DNA of 64,000 nucleotides. Origin: Saccharopolyspora kobensis (GTDB taxonomy: Bacteria > Actinomycetota > Actinomycetes > Mycobacteriales > Pseudonocardiaceae). The stretch is taken from positions 558,001 through 622,000 of the forward strand of contig NZ_FNVB01000002.1 of assembly GCF_900108315.1 (NCBI RefSeq), written 5' to 3'. The position numbers were made by a program, and so were the translations under genes. Of the stretch, positions 31,590-40,607 are shown piece after piece. Every line of letters starts with the position of its first letter. The stretch's first letter is position 1. The notes under the pieces were generated by a model, which worked only from the letters and a program-made list of their open reading frames with translations, made no database searches and was not told the origin of the DNA.

Positions 31590-32849
31590 GTGACAGCACC
31601 GCGCAGCACCGCGCTGTGGCACCCGTTCGCGGACATGTTCGAGGTCAAGTCCAGCCAGTTCTGCGTCAGCGCAGCCGAGGGCGTGTGGATCTACGACCAG
31701 GACGGACGCCGCTACCTCGATGGCACCGCGAGCCTGTGGTACGCCAACGCGGGGCACGGCCGCACCGAGATCGTCGAGGCCGCGGCCGCGCAGATGCGCA
31801 CGCTGGAGTCCTACTTCGTGTTCAACGACTTCACCAACCCGCCCGCCGAGGAGCTGGCCGACCGGCTCGCCCAGCTCGCGCCGGTGGACAACGCGAAGAT
31901 CTTCCTCACCACCGGCGGCGGCGAGGCGATCGACACGGCGGCCAAGCTGGCCCGGCAGTACTGGGCGCAGCGCGGGCAGCCGCAGCGCACGCACATCATC
32001 AGCCGCGGCAACGCCTACCACGGCACCAACGGCATGGGCACCAGCATCGGCGGCATCGAGGCCAACCGGAGCGGGTTCGGCGACCTCGTCCCGGCCACCA
32101 CGCGCGTGGCGCACGACGACGCGGAGGCCCTCCGCGAGGCCGTCGAGCGGCTCGGGGCCGACCGGGTCGCGGCGTTCTTCGCCGAGCCGGTGATGGGCGC
32201 CGGCGGCCTCCACCCGCCGCAGCCGGGCTACCTGGAGGCGGTGGCCAAGCTCTGCGCCGAGCACGACATCCTGTTCGTGGCCGACTCGGTGATCTGCGGG
32301 TTCGGCCGGGTCGGCAGCTGGTTCGGCGTCGAGCGGTGGGGCCTGAAACCCGACATGATCACCTTCGCCAAGGGCGTGACCAGCGGTTACCTCCCGCTGG
32401 GCGGTGTGGTGGTGGCCGAGCGGGTGGCCGAGCCCTTCTGGGACCGGCCCGGCCGCGTGTTCCGGCACGGTGCGACCTACTCCGGACACCCCACGGTCGC
32501 CGCAGCTGCGCTGGCGAACCTCGACATCCTGGAGCGGGAGAAGCTGCTGCAGCGGGCCGATGAGCTGGAGCGCCCGCTGCACCAGGCGCTGCTGCCGCTC
32601 GCCGACCACCCCGCCGTCGGCGAGGTCCGCGGCGGGGTCGGCCTGCTGGGAGCGGTCGAGCTCGCACCGGAGGTGCTGGCCGCCGACCCCGGCGCCGTCG
32701 GCCGCGTGCAGAAGGCCGTCCGCGACCTCGGCGTCATCGTGCGCCCGCTGGGCAAGGCGCTGGCCGTGTCGCCGCCGCTGACCATCGCCGAGGCCGAGAT
32801 CGAATTGCTCGGCAAGGCCCTCAAGGAAGGGCTCGACACTATCGGGTGA
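31590..32849 (+). CDS. Class III pyridoxal-phosphate aminotransferase
   Basis: A 419-residue fold-type I aminotransferase. It contains LYANAGHG-like SLWYANAGHGRTEIV, TTGGGEAIDTAAKLARQYW (cofactor phosphate loop), ADSVICGFGRVG with the Asp that pairs with the PLP ring nitrogen, and DMITFAKGVTSGYLPLGG with the Schiff-base Lys261. The usual DE(V/I) pair is DS here. The subgroup moves omega-amino groups (beta-alanine, taurine or diamine donors to pyruvate). Taurine:pyruvate activity would fit the adjacent sulfur genes but is speculative. GTG 31590 directly follows GGAGAGGCGG of the interspersed element, and a mini-frame overlaps it. Confidence 0.88.
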   Translation: MTAPRSTALWHPFADMFEVKSSQFCVSAAEGVWIYDQDGRRYLDGTASLWYANAGHGRTEIVEAAAAQMRTLESYFVFNDFTNPPAEELADRLAQLAPVDNAKIFLTTGGGEAIDTAAKLARQYWAQRGQPQRTHIISRGNAYHGTNGMGTSIGGIEANRSGFGDLVPATTRVAHDDAEALREAVERLGADRVAAFFAEPVMGAGGLHPPQPGYLEAVAKLCAEHDILFVADSVICGFGRVGSWFGVERWGLKPDMITFAKGVTSGYLPLGGVVVAERVAEPFWDRPGRVFRHGATYSGHPTVAAAALANLDILEREKLLQRADELERPLHQALLPLADHPAVGEVRGGVGLLGAVELAPEVLAADPGAVGRVQKAVRDLGVIVRPLGKALAVSPPLTIAEAEIELLGKALKEGLDTIG

Positions 32850-32855
32850 CCTCGT

Positions 32856-32888
32856 CGGGGTGAATGCGAAGTGGTCGCATTCACCCCG
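32856..32888. terminator. Terminator hairpin after the aminotransferase gene
   Basis: CGGGGTGAATGCGA and its exact reverse complement form a 14-bp stem with loop AGTGG, starting 7 bp after the stop codon at 32849. Confidence 0.85.
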
Positions 32889-33328
32889 AGCTGGGCTTAT
32901 TGGACTCCGCCCATTCAGCGGCTGGACATCGGCCGCTCATCCGGCTGGAATATTCCCGTTGTGGAAACGATACGTTCCGGTCTGTACCAGACCGGATCCG
33001 TCACGTACGTTTCTGTTCAGGACCGTTGTCGCAGCCGTCGGCGGACCAGCCCGGCGTCGCTGCTCGCGGTGCCGAAAAGAGCTGCGCCACAACGAAATCC
33101 GCCACAATATCGTCCACAGCAGACCATCGAGGAAGTCGACATGCACCGAGTCACGTGAGGCCCGGACCGCGGCGCCCGGACCGGGGGCTCGCGGTGCATG
33201 CCTCGGAGAAATCGGCATTCCGGAACCAGCCCGGCGAGCAGCGAGCAAAACCACCGCCCCTGTGCACGCGCCGCCCGAACGAGTTGGCAAAATACGGCTT
33301 CCGGGTGACAAGCGCGCAGCGGACGCGG
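32889..33328. other. Intergenic region with a strong 21-bp palindrome
   Basis: Lower in GC than its surroundings. It contains the palindrome at 32976-32996 and, further on, an open frame leading into the next gene without a convincing earlier start. No RNA gene was recognised. Confidence 0.5.
32976..32996. promoter_or_regulatory. 21-bp palindrome, candidate operator
   Basis: TCCGGTCTG-TAC-CAGACCGGA has perfect 9-bp arms. Its size and symmetry fit a TetR- or GntR-type operator. No such regulator is adjacent; the nearest downstream gene begins about 330 bp away. Confidence 0.45.
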
Positions 33329-33859
33329 ATGGAGGACGACAGCCAGGTGAACACCCAAACCGCACAAGTCGACGACCTGCGACTCATCGCACTGCCCAGC
33401 GCGGTCAACTGCGCCGAGATGTTCGTCCGCTTCACCCTCGCCGAGTGGTCCCTGCGCGACCTGGTCGACGAGACCACGCAGCTCACCACCGCCCTGGTCA
33501 CCGCGGCGGTGGACAACGCCAACCAGGACTCCGCGGGCTTCCTCACCATCCGGCTGCGGCTCAGCGGGGACAAGCTGGTCGCCGAGGTAGAGGACGAGCA
33601 GGCCACCCTCCCGCCGGCGCTGGCGCCCGGCTTCGCCGGTGGTCGCTGCGGCTCGACCGCCCTGCGCGGCGGCGGCAGCCTCGTGTGGTGCGAGGTGCCG
33701 CTACCGGGTGGGGTCTCGGCGGACGCGGTTCCGCTCCCCCGCCGCTCCCGCACCAAGCGCCACCCGATGGCCGAGCACGCGGCCGAGGAAACGGCCGAGA
33801 TCGATCCCGAGGTCGTCAAGCGGCTCCTCTCGGGCCTGAGCAACTCGGACCTCCGGTAG
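33329..33859 (+). CDS. Histidine-kinase-like ATPase-fold regulatory protein (anti-sigma type)
   Basis: A 176-residue protein resembling the diverged GHKL ATPase fold of actinobacterial anti-sigma/regulatory factors. RLIALPSAVNCAEMFVRFTL and LTTALVTAAVDNANQ (N-box-like helix), then LTIRLRLSGDKLVAEVEDEQ (G1-like strand) follow the expected order. The nucleotide-binding glycines are incomplete, so it may bind partners without ATP turnover. The C-terminus is basic then acidic (RRSRTKRHPMAEHAAEETAE). ATG 33329 lacks a good ribosome-binding site; GTG 33347 with GGAGG upstream is an alternative. The transketolase starts 40 bp downstream. Confidence 0.6.
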   Translation: MEDDSQVNTQTAQVDDLRLIALPSAVNCAEMFVRFTLAEWSLRDLVDETTQLTTALVTAAVDNANQDSAGFLTIRLRLSGDKLVAEVEDEQATLPPALAPGFAGGRCGSTALRGGGSLVWCEVPLPGGVSADAVPLPRRSRTKRHPMAEHAAEETAEIDPEVVKRLLSGLSNSDLR

Positions 33860-33899
33860 GCGGCGTTTCGGGAGCTGCGCTGGTGGGCATCTGGTGGGC

Positions 33900-35732
33900 A
33901 TGGACCACCTGACCTTCCGCTACGAGCTGGCGCAGCAACTGCGGGTGGACTCCGTGCGGTGCAGCAGCGCCGCCGGGTCCGGGCATCCGACCTCCTCCAT
34001 GTCGGCCGCCGACCTGCTCGCGGCGCTGCTGGACGGGCACCTGCGGCTGGACTTCGAGAACCCCGGCGATCCGCGCAACGATCACCTGATCTTCTCCAAG
34101 GGGCACGCCTCACCGCTGCTGTACTCCTGCCTGAAGGCGGTCGGTGCCATCGACGACGCCGAGCTGATGACCTTCCGCGAGTTCGGCAGCCGGGTGGAGG
34201 GCCACCCGACCCCGGTGCTGCCCTGGGTGGACGTGGCCACCGGCTCGCTCGGCCAGGGGCTGCCCATCGGGGCCGGTCTGGCGCTGGCCGGCAAGCGGCT
34301 GGACCGGCTGCCCTACCGGGTGTGGGTGCTCTGCGGCGACAGCGAGCTGGCCGAGGGCTCGGTCTGGGAGGCGCTGGAGCACGCTGGGTTCGAGCAGCTG
34401 GACAACCTGATCGCGCTGGTCGACGTCAACCGGCTGGGCCAGACCGGGCAGACCATGCACGGCTGGGACCTCGAGTCCTACGCCGCTCGCGCGCGGGCCG
34501 CCGGGTGGCGGGTGCTGGAGATCGACGGCCACGACCCGGAGCAGATCGAGACCGCGCTGAAGGACGCCGAGGACGGCGACGGCCGGCCGGTCGCGGTGCT
34601 GGCGGCGACCAAGAAGGGCCGGGGCGTCGCCGAGGTCGAGGACAAACCGGGCTTCCACGGCAAGGCGCTGGTGCACCCGGACGAGGCGATCGAGGAGCTC
34701 GGCGGCATCCGCGACCTGCGGGTGACCCCGGCCAAGCCCACCGCGCGGGCGCAGCCGCACGTCTTCGAGGTGCGCGGCGGCGGGCTGCCCGCCTTCGAAC
34801 CGGGCACCGAGGTCGCGACCCGCAAGGCCTACGGCGAGGCGCTGCGCGCGCTCGGCGACCGCCGCGGCGACGTGGTGGCGCTGGACGGCGAGGTGTCGAA
34901 CTCCACGTTCGCCGAGATGTTCCGCGAGGCGCACCCGGACCGCTACTTCGAGATGTACATCGCCGAGCAGCAGATGGTGGCCGCGGCGGTGGGCATGCAG
35001 GTGCGGGGGTGGCGCCCGTTCGCATCGACCTTCGCCGCCTTCCTCTCCCGCGCCTACGACTTCATCCGGATGGCCGCGGTGAGCCGGGCCGACATGTGCT
35101 TGATGGGTTCGCACGCCGGAGTCGCCATCGGCGAGGACGGGCCGTCCCAGATGGCCCTGGAGGACTTGGCCGCGTTGCGCGCGGTGCACGGCAGCACCGT
35201 GCTCTACCCGTGCGATGCGAACCAGACCGTGCAGCTGACCGCGGCGATGGCCGACCGGTCCGGGGTGAACTACCTGCGCACCAGCCGCGGCGCCACGCCG
35301 GTGATCTACGGGCCGGACGAGGAGTTCCCGGTCGGCGGCTCGCGGGTGGTGCGCGACGGCGACGACGTCACGCTGGTCGGCGCCGGGATCACCCTGCACG
35401 AGGCGTTGCACGCCGCGGAGATCCTCGCACCGGAGGGCATTCAGGCGCGGGTGATCGACCTGTACTCGATCAAGCCGGTGGACGCCGCGACGTTGCGCCG
35501 CGCGGCGGAGGAGACCGGCGGCCTGGTGACCGTCGAGGACCACTGGCCGGAGGGCGGGCTCGGCGAGACCGTGCTCAGCGCGCTGGCCGGTGTCGGAGCG
35601 CCGCCGGTGCGGGTGCTGGCGGTGCGGATCATGCCCGGTTCCGGAACCCCGGCGGAGCTGCTCGGTCAGGCGGGCATCGACGCCGCCTCCATCGCCGCGG
35701 AGGCCCGCGAGCTGCTCAAGACCCGCCGCTGA
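33900..35732 (+). CDS. Transketolase
   Basis: A 610-residue ThDP enzyme that moves two-carbon units between sugar phosphates. The ThDP-binding domain shows SAAGSGHPTSSMSAADLL, FSKGHASPLLYSCL and LCGDSELAEGSVWEALEHAG...IALVDVNRLGQ. The pyrimidine domain contains MYIAEQQMVAAAVGMQVRGW and the C-terminal domain IQARVIDLYSIKPVD. It is about 50 residues shorter than E. coli TktA and closer to the short, animal-like (TKT/TKTL) branch found in actinobacteria. ATG 33900 is used; GTG 33894 is possible. A DUF2795 gene follows 29 bp later. Confidence 0.92.
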   Translation: MDHLTFRYELAQQLRVDSVRCSSAAGSGHPTSSMSAADLLAALLDGHLRLDFENPGDPRNDHLIFSKGHASPLLYSCLKAVGAIDDAELMTFREFGSRVEGHPTPVLPWVDVATGSLGQGLPIGAGLALAGKRLDRLPYRVWVLCGDSELAEGSVWEALEHAGFEQLDNLIALVDVNRLGQTGQTMHGWDLESYAARARAAGWRVLEIDGHDPEQIETALKDAEDGDGRPVAVLAATKKGRGVAEVEDKPGFHGKALVHPDEAIEELGGIRDLRVTPAKPTARAQPHVFEVRGGGLPAFEPGTEVATRKAYGEALRALGDRRGDVVALDGEVSNSTFAEMFREAHPDRYFEMYIAEQQMVAAAVGMQVRGWRPFASTFAAFLSRAYDFIRMAAVSRADMCLMGSHAGVAIGEDGPSQMALEDLAALRAVHGSTVLYPCDANQTVQLTAAMADRSGVNYLRTSRGATPVIYGPDEEFPVGGSRVVRDGDDVTLVGAGITLHEALHAAEILAPEGIQARVIDLYSIKPVDAATLRRAAEETGGLVTVEDHWPEGGLGETVLSALAGVGAPPVRVLAVRIMPGSGTPAELLGQAGIDAASIAAEARELLKTRR

Positions 35733-35761
35733 GCGGGGTTTCGGCGGGGAGGAGGCCGGTG

Positions 35762-35956
35762 ATGTCATCGGTTCCCGAGCGCGGCGAGCTGCTCCAGGTG
35801 CTCTGCCACGTCCAGTTCCCGGCGACCAAGCAGGAGATCTACCGGCAGTGCGCGGAGCTGGGCGCTCCGGCTGCGCACCTGGCCCGGTTGAAGACCTTGC
35901 CCGAAGGCACCTACGTCGAGGCCGACACGGTGCTGCAGGCGCTGCCGCACCCGTGA
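35762..35956 (+). CDS. DUF2795 small protein
   Basis: A 64-residue protein with the DUF2795 pattern: a short helix LLQVLCHVQFPATKQEIYRQ, then AELGAPAAHLARLKTLPEG, TYVEADTVLQAL. The family is common in actinobacteria and its function is unknown. ATG 35762 has GGAGG six bases upstream. It follows transketolase closely and is probably co-transcribed. Confidence 0.8.
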   Translation: MSSVPERGELLQVLCHVQFPATKQEIYRQCAELGAPAAHLARLKTLPEGTYVEADTVLQALPHP

Positions 35957-35978
35957 CCGGTTGGATCCACTTCGGACA

Positions 35979-36257
35979 TCAGGTCGGGTCGGCGCGCCTG
36001 CTCCGCCACCAGAGCGCGCCCGCGCCCGCGACGGCGGCCGTGAACAGCGTGATCGCGCTCAGCACCAGTCCGCTCAGCATGCACAGCACCGCCAGCAGCA
36101 TGATGAGCGCGAACACCAGGAACACCAGGAACCGGCGCACTCCGGTCCAGTCCCGGCGCCCGTCGAACCGCTCGAACTTCTCCGCCAGCCGAGGATCACC
36201 GGAGATCAGCGCCGACTCGATCTCGGCGAGCCGGTCCCGCTCGTGCCTGCTCAACAT
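35979..36257 (-). CDS. DUF3040 membrane protein
   Basis: A 92-residue protein with the DUF3040 N-terminus LSRHERDRLAEIESALISGD, a cytosolic stretch PRLAEKFERFDGRRDW, and two adjacent TM helices (LVFLVFALIMLLAVLCMLSG, LVLSAITLFTAAVAGAGALW) ending RRSRRADPT. The family is widespread in actinobacteria and of unknown function. ATG 36257 has AGGAG five bases upstream, which excludes the longer upstream frame. Confidence 0.85.
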   Translation of the reverse strand: MLSRHERDRLAEIESALISGDPRLAEKFERFDGRRDWTGVRRFLVFLVFALIMLLAVLCMLSGLVLSAITLFTAAVAGAGALWWRSRRADPT

Positions 36258-36432
36258 ACGAGCTCCTAGCAACGTTCCCTTCGACCCCAAAGAGGTACCC
36301 GCCCCCCGTCCGGCTGATGCCCCGGAAGGGTGCATACAGATTGGCACGGCCGGGTTCACCGCCCCACGCCGCGACCGGGTGATTTTGCGTCACTCAGAGC
36401 GATCATCGGCGGCTGCGCTGCGTCACCGCACA

Positions 36433-36464
36433 CGATCGGCCCGGCAGGCTCGCCGGGCCGATCG
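36433..36464. terminator. Terminator hairpin after the collagenase-type gene
   Basis: CGATCGGCCCGGC and GCCGGGCCGATCG form a 13-bp perfect stem with loop AGGCTC, 6 bp downstream of the minus-strand stop at 36470. Confidence 0.88.
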
Positions 36465-36469
36465 CGGGC

Positions 36470-38356
36470 TCACGGGGTCGAGCACGCTCCCGCGGCGCAC
36501 TCGGTCAGCCAGGCCGACCAGTCCGCGTCGTGGCTCGTGCCGATGGTGCCGGTGAGGAACTCGCGGGCACCGGCCCAGTCGCCCGTGCGGTAGTGGCCGA
36601 GCACCGTGTTGAGCTCGTCCGGGTGCCGCTCGAACATGTAGCGGACGGCCAGGTAGCCCCACCGGTAGACGCGGGTGGTGTCACCGTTCTCGTAGGTGGT
36701 GTCCCACAGCTCGCTGAGCCGGTAGGTCTGCTTGCCCGCCTCCTCCACCGCCTCCGGGTACGGCTGCCCGCGGTAGCCGTAGGAGATGTACTCGCCCACT
36801 CCCTCGATCCACCACACCGTGGGTGTGCTCATCGCCGCCGCGAAGTCGCCGTGCATGTTGAAGCGGCCGTCGAGGTAGTGGGTGTACTCGTGGTTGAGGT
36901 TCCAGATCTCGAAAGCGGGCTCCCACTCGGCCTCGTGGGCGATGAACCGCGGCTGGTTGCCCTGCTGCGCCGGGTCGCCTTCGAGGTACATGCCGCCGTT
37001 GTTGGTGTCGATCCCGTAGATCGCGCCCGCGTAGGTGCGGTAGTCGTCGCTGGAGTCGAAGACGACCACCTCGATGTTGGTGTTGTGGTCGTCGGCGACC
37101 GGCTGCCCGCCGGACTGCACCTTCTCGTGGAAGTACTGGTCCTGGCCGGTCAGGCTGGTGCAGGTGGCAGCCAGTTCCTCGGCGCTGAGCTGCTGGGCGC
37201 GGATGACGATGCTCGGGCCGCAGGTGTGCTCGACGGTCAGCACCGCGTCGATCAACCGCTGCTGCAGGTCGCAGATGCCGTACTCGGCGCAGTTCGCACC
37301 GTCGTAGAAGTCGGCCATCTCGGCGATGCCCACCCACAGCGGCGCCGTGGGGCCGGTCAGGTCGCTCCTGCCCAGCAGGTCCTTGAGCATCGGGCGGACC
37401 TGGTCGCGCAGCCCCTCGTGCTGCACGAAGCGAGCGAGCTCGCGACCGGCGTTGGCGGTCAGGAAGCTGTTGTCGGTGCCGAGCAGGTCGAGGTGCTCCG
37501 AGGCGAAGGTGCGCAGCGTCTCCAGCACGCTGGGATCGGCGTGCACGGCCTCGACGAAGTCGGGGAACTGGTGGCCGCGGAAGAGCACGGTGTAGACGTT
37601 GTTGACCGCGTTGAGCATCCACCAGTACTGGTCGTAGGAGGAGTCGTAGGCGGTGAGCAACCGCTCGACGACCTCGAGGTAGCGCCCGTTCTCGGCGGAG
37701 CTGTCGATCAGCGTGACCGATTCGGCGAGCACCTCGCCGTTGGCGTCGCTGACCGTGCCGGACTTGGCGTTGCCGAAGAAGGCGTCCAGCGCGCCCTGGA
37801 TCGCGGCCTTGAGCGCCGGACCGTACTCGCCGACGCTCTCCGGATCGCCGTACTGGACGTAGTAGCCGGCGCGCAGGAACAGCACCAGCTGCGCGGTGCT
37901 CGTGCTGTTGTCGCCGGGGTAGGACACCGCGTTCTGCCGGTAGGCGTTGGCGACGGTGACCATCTGCTCCTCCCGGAACGCACCGCGCGCGTCCGCTCCG
38001 GAAAGACCGAACAGGGTGTTGATGCAGTCGGTCGGTGCGGCCTTGATCTCGCCGACCAGCGCGTCACCGGTGGTGCCGGTGAACCGCGACGGGTCGCATT
38101 CCCGCGCCGGTGCCACCTGCGTCGAGGGGCGCGGGAACTCCGGCGCTCCGAAGTTCTTGCTGGGGTTGTCGGCGGGCAGCGGGGCGCGCTCGTCGGCGCT
38201 GCGCTGCTGGGTCGTTCCGAAGAACTTCCTTGTCTCCGGTGGGTTTTCCGCCAGTGCGGGGATCGCGGGCGTCATCAGCGCCAGCGCCACGCCGAGGAAG
38301 GTGGCGCGGCGCAAGGCACTCCGCCAACCGGCGGCACTCGGTGGTCTGATCGGCAC
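36470..38356 (-). CDS. Secreted M9-family (collagenase-type) metalloprotease
   Basis: A 628-residue secreted zinc protease. An N-terminal Sec signal (RRATFLGVALALMTPAIPAL, predicted cleavage ALA-EN) leads to the helical activator domain and then the catalytic domain with HEYTHYLDGRF (zinc histidines 489 and 493, catalytic Glu490) and the downstream glutamate in WWIEGVGEYISYG (about 518). It has no C-terminal PKD or collagen-binding domain, so it may cleave soluble or partly degraded collagen-like proteins. GTG 38356 has AGGAGG six bases upstream; the longer frame lacks a site. It is divergent from a LysR gene. Confidence 0.92.
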   Translation of the reverse strand: MPIRPPSAAGWRSALRRATFLGVALALMTPAIPALAENPPETRKFFGTTQQRSADERAPLPADNPSKNFGAPEFPRPSTQVAPARECDPSRFTGTTGDALVGEIKAAPTDCINTLFGLSGADARGAFREEQMVTVANAYRQNAVSYPGDNSTSTAQLVLFLRAGYYVQYGDPESVGEYGPALKAAIQGALDAFFGNAKSGTVSDANGEVLAESVTLIDSSAENGRYLEVVERLLTAYDSSYDQYWWMLNAVNNVYTVLFRGHQFPDFVEAVHADPSVLETLRTFASEHLDLLGTDNSFLTANAGRELARFVQHEGLRDQVRPMLKDLLGRSDLTGPTAPLWVGIAEMADFYDGANCAEYGICDLQQRLIDAVLTVEHTCGPSIVIRAQQLSAEELAATCTSLTGQDQYFHEKVQSGGQPVADDHNTNIEVVVFDSSDDYRTYAGAIYGIDTNNGGMYLEGDPAQQGNQPRFIAHEAEWEPAFEIWNLNHEYTHYLDGRFNMHGDFAAAMSTPTVWWIEGVGEYISYGYRGQPYPEAVEEAGKQTYRLSELWDTTYENGDTTRVYRWGYLAVRYMFERHPDELNTVLGHYRTGDWAGAREFLTGTIGTSHDADWSAWLTECAAGACSTP

Positions 38357-38485
38357 GTTCTGCCTCCTGGTGAGGGGAAGATCCGGCGCGGAGCCGGGGA
38401 GAGCGGTGTGGAACGTGCGCACGTGCGGGCAATTCTGGCAGCCAGCGGTGATCTGCGGTCATAACCTGCGATATACAGTTCCGCT

Positions 38486-39442
38486 ATGACGATCGAGATC
38501 CGGCAGCTGCGGATGATCTGCGCGATCGCGGAGACCGGCAGCATCACGCGCGCCGCGGCGAGGCTGGAGCTCACCCAACCCGCGCTGAGCAACCAGTTGC
38601 AGGCCATCGAGAAGATGCTCGGCGACGAGCTGTTCGTGCGGAGCAGAACCGGTGTGGTGCCGACGGATTTCGGCCGCCGCACCGTCGACCGCGCGCGAAT
38701 CGTGCTGTCGGAGGTCGATTCCCTCTTCGGCGCGGCGGGCCGGCCGTCACCGTCGAACGATCCGCTGCACCTCGGATGCGCGCACCTGGCGTGCGTGCCG
38801 AGCATCGTGGACCGGGTGCAGGAGGGCGGGTTGGGCCAGTCGGTGATGCTGCACGTCGAGTCTTCCGCCGCGGTGCTGGCGGATTCGCTCTCGCGTGGCC
38901 GGTACGACGCGGGATTGGTCGCCAACGCCGAGGGTTTCGAGGTTCCGCTGGAGCGCCCGGTCACCAGCCGCGTGCTGGTCCCGCGCTACCCGTGGTTCGT
39001 CGCGCTCGCCGCCGACCACTGGGCCGCGGAGCTCGACCAGGTGCGACTGGCCGATCTGGGCGAGGAATCGTGGATCGGGCCGCCGGGCGCCGACGACGGT
39101 TCGCTCGCGACGTTCCGCGCCGCCTGCCTGGACGCCGGGTTCGAACCGCGGATCCGGTTCGAGGCCCCGAGCGGCGGAGCGCGGGAACTGGTCGCCCGCG
39201 GATACGGGATCCGGCTGGTGGAGCCCACCTTCGCCGTGCCGGAGGGCACCGTCGTGCGCCCGCTGGAGGGCGATCCGCTGGTGGCCCGGCTGGTGGTGGC
39301 CTGGCGCCCGGACCGCCTGACCAGGGAGCAGGCCGACCTGCTCTACCAGGACCTGGCGCACGCGTACCTGGCGCACGTCGCGGACAACCCGGTCTTCCAC
39401 CGCTGGTGGAACGCCCACCCCGAGGTCCACCCGATCCTCTGA
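38486..39442 (+). CDS. LysR-family regulator
   Basis: A 318-residue regulator. The N-terminal winged HTH is IRQLRMICAIAETGSITRAA, ARLELTQPALSNQLQAIEKM and LGDELFVRSRTGVVPTDFG. A periplasmic-binding-like effector domain follows (LHLGCAHLACVPSIV onward). It is divergent from the secreted protease gene with 129 bp between the starts, the classic arrangement for LysR control of its neighbour. The inducer is unknown. The C-terminal WWNAHPEVHPIL is unusual but complete. Confidence 0.92.
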   Translation: MTIEIRQLRMICAIAETGSITRAAARLELTQPALSNQLQAIEKMLGDELFVRSRTGVVPTDFGRRTVDRARIVLSEVDSLFGAAGRPSPSNDPLHLGCAHLACVPSIVDRVQEGGLGQSVMLHVESSAAVLADSLSRGRYDAGLVANAEGFEVPLERPVTSRVLVPRYPWFVALAADHWAAELDQVRLADLGEESWIGPPGADDGSLATFRAACLDAGFEPRIRFEAPSGGARELVARGYGIRLVEPTFAVPEGTVVRPLEGDPLVARLVVAWRPDRLTREQADLLYQDLAHAYLAHVADNPVFHRWWNAHPEVHPIL

Positions 39443-39511
39443 CCGCCCGCCCGGCGCCGACTTCGTGCGAAGTTGACGAACCGTCGGCGCGGCGGACGTG
39501 GCGCTGGACAC

Positions 39512-39525
39512 ACTGACCGGTCGGT
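39512..39525. promoter_or_regulatory. ACTGACCGGTCGGT palindrome before the MBL hydrolase gene
   Basis: A 14-bp dyad with one mismatched pair, about 60 bp before ATG 39585. The form ACCGACCGGTCGGT resembles sites bound by TetR regulators of lipid and drug genes; the cognate protein is not identified. Confidence 0.45.
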
Positions 39526-39584
39526 ATGTCTGTGGTACGTCTACTTGGACGCCTCCGAACGGGGGCGGGCTCGGAGGTGTGGTC

Positions 39585-40607
39585 ATGGGCGACTCACGGC
39601 ACGAGTGGATGCAGCCCGGCGCGCACGAGGTCGCGCCCGGCGTGCACCGGATCCCGCTGCCCCTTCCCAACGACGGCCTGCGGGCGGTCAACGTCTACGC
39701 GATCGCCGACGGCGATGCGCTCACCCTCGTCGACGGCGGCTGGGCGCTGGCCGAGGCCCGCGAGCAGCTCAGCGCCGGGCTGCGCCAGATCGGCGCCGGG
39801 CTCGGCGACATCCGGCGGTTCCTGGTCACCCACGCCCACCGCGACCACTACACGCAGGCGGTGGCCCTGCGCCGGGAGTACGGGTCCCGGGTGCTGCTGG
39901 GCGAAGGCGAGCGGCCGACGCTCCAGGTCCTGATGCGGCCCGACCACGTGGCGCTGGAGAAGCAGGTCGAGCTGCTCGCCGGGTGCGGCGCGAAACCGGT
40001 GCTGGAGGCGGTGATCGCCCTCCGCGGTGAGAAGCCCCGGACGACCGGCTGGGAGGAACCCGACGAGTGGATCACCGGGTCCACCGACGTCGGCCTGACC
40101 GACCGCCCGCTTCGCGCGCTGCCCACGCCCGGCCACACCCGCGGCCACGTGGTGTTCATCGACGACGGGACCGGTCTGCTGTTCGCCGGGGACCACGTGC
40201 TGCCGCACATCACCCCGTCCATCGGCTTCGAGCAGGCCCCGAGCGAACTGCCGCTGCGCGACTACATGGCCTCGTTGCGGCTGGTCCGCGCCCTGCCGGA
40301 CATGCGGCTGCTGCCCGCGCACGGCCCGGTCACCGACAGCGCGCACCAGCGCATCGACGAGCTGCTGGACCACCACGACCGCCGGCTCGCGGCCACGGCG
40401 GCGGTCGTGGAGCGCGGCGCGTCGACGGCCTACGAGGTGGCGCGCGGCCTGACCTGGACCCGCCGCGAGCACGCGCTGGACGACATGGACCCGTACAACC
40501 AGATGCTGGCGGTCCTCGAAACGGCCGCCCACCTCGACGTCCTGGTCCTCCAGGCCAGGCTCCGCGCGGAAGCCGTCGACGAGGTCAAGCACTACGCCCC
40601 GGCCTGA
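39585..40607 (+). CDS. Metallo-beta-lactamase-fold hydrolase
   Basis: A 340-residue enzyme with the MBL core: VNVYAIADGDALTLVDGGWA, the metal motif LVTHAHRDHYTQAV (HxHxDH), TPGHTRGHVVFIDDGTGLLF, AGDHVLPHITPSI and LLPAHGPV. A C-terminal helical domain (HHDRRLAATAAVVERGAS onward) as in lactonase/glyoxalase II-like proteins completes it. It probably hydrolyses a thioester or lactone. ATG 39585 follows GGAGGT by seven bases, excluding the earlier ATG 39498. Confidence 0.9.
   Translation: MGDSRHEWMQPGAHEVAPGVHRIPLPLPNDGLRAVNVYAIADGDALTLVDGGWALAEAREQLSAGLRQIGAGLGDIRRFLVTHAHRDHYTQAVALRREYGSRVLLGEGERPTLQVLMRPDHVALEKQVELLAGCGAKPVLEAVIALRGEKPRTTGWEEPDEWITGSTDVGLTDRPLRALPTPGHTRGHVVFIDDGTGLLFAGDHVLPHITPSIGFEQAPSELPLRDYMASLRLVRALPDMRLLPAHGPVTDSAHQRIDELLDHHDRRLAATAAVVERGASTAYEVARGLTWTRREHALDDMDPYNQMLAVLETAAHLDVLVLQARLRAEAVDEVKHYAPA

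Noticed and set aside
31330..31593. A plus-strand frame through the fourth interspersed element that could be read as an 87-residue gene
   Set aside because: Its second half is the repeat itself, there is no ribosome-binding site at its start, and the real aminotransferase start follows directly.
36530..38464. A 644-codon plus-strand frame opposite the secreted protease
   Set aside because: It mirrors the well-supported M9 protease with HExxH motif and signal peptide, and has no family motifs of its own.
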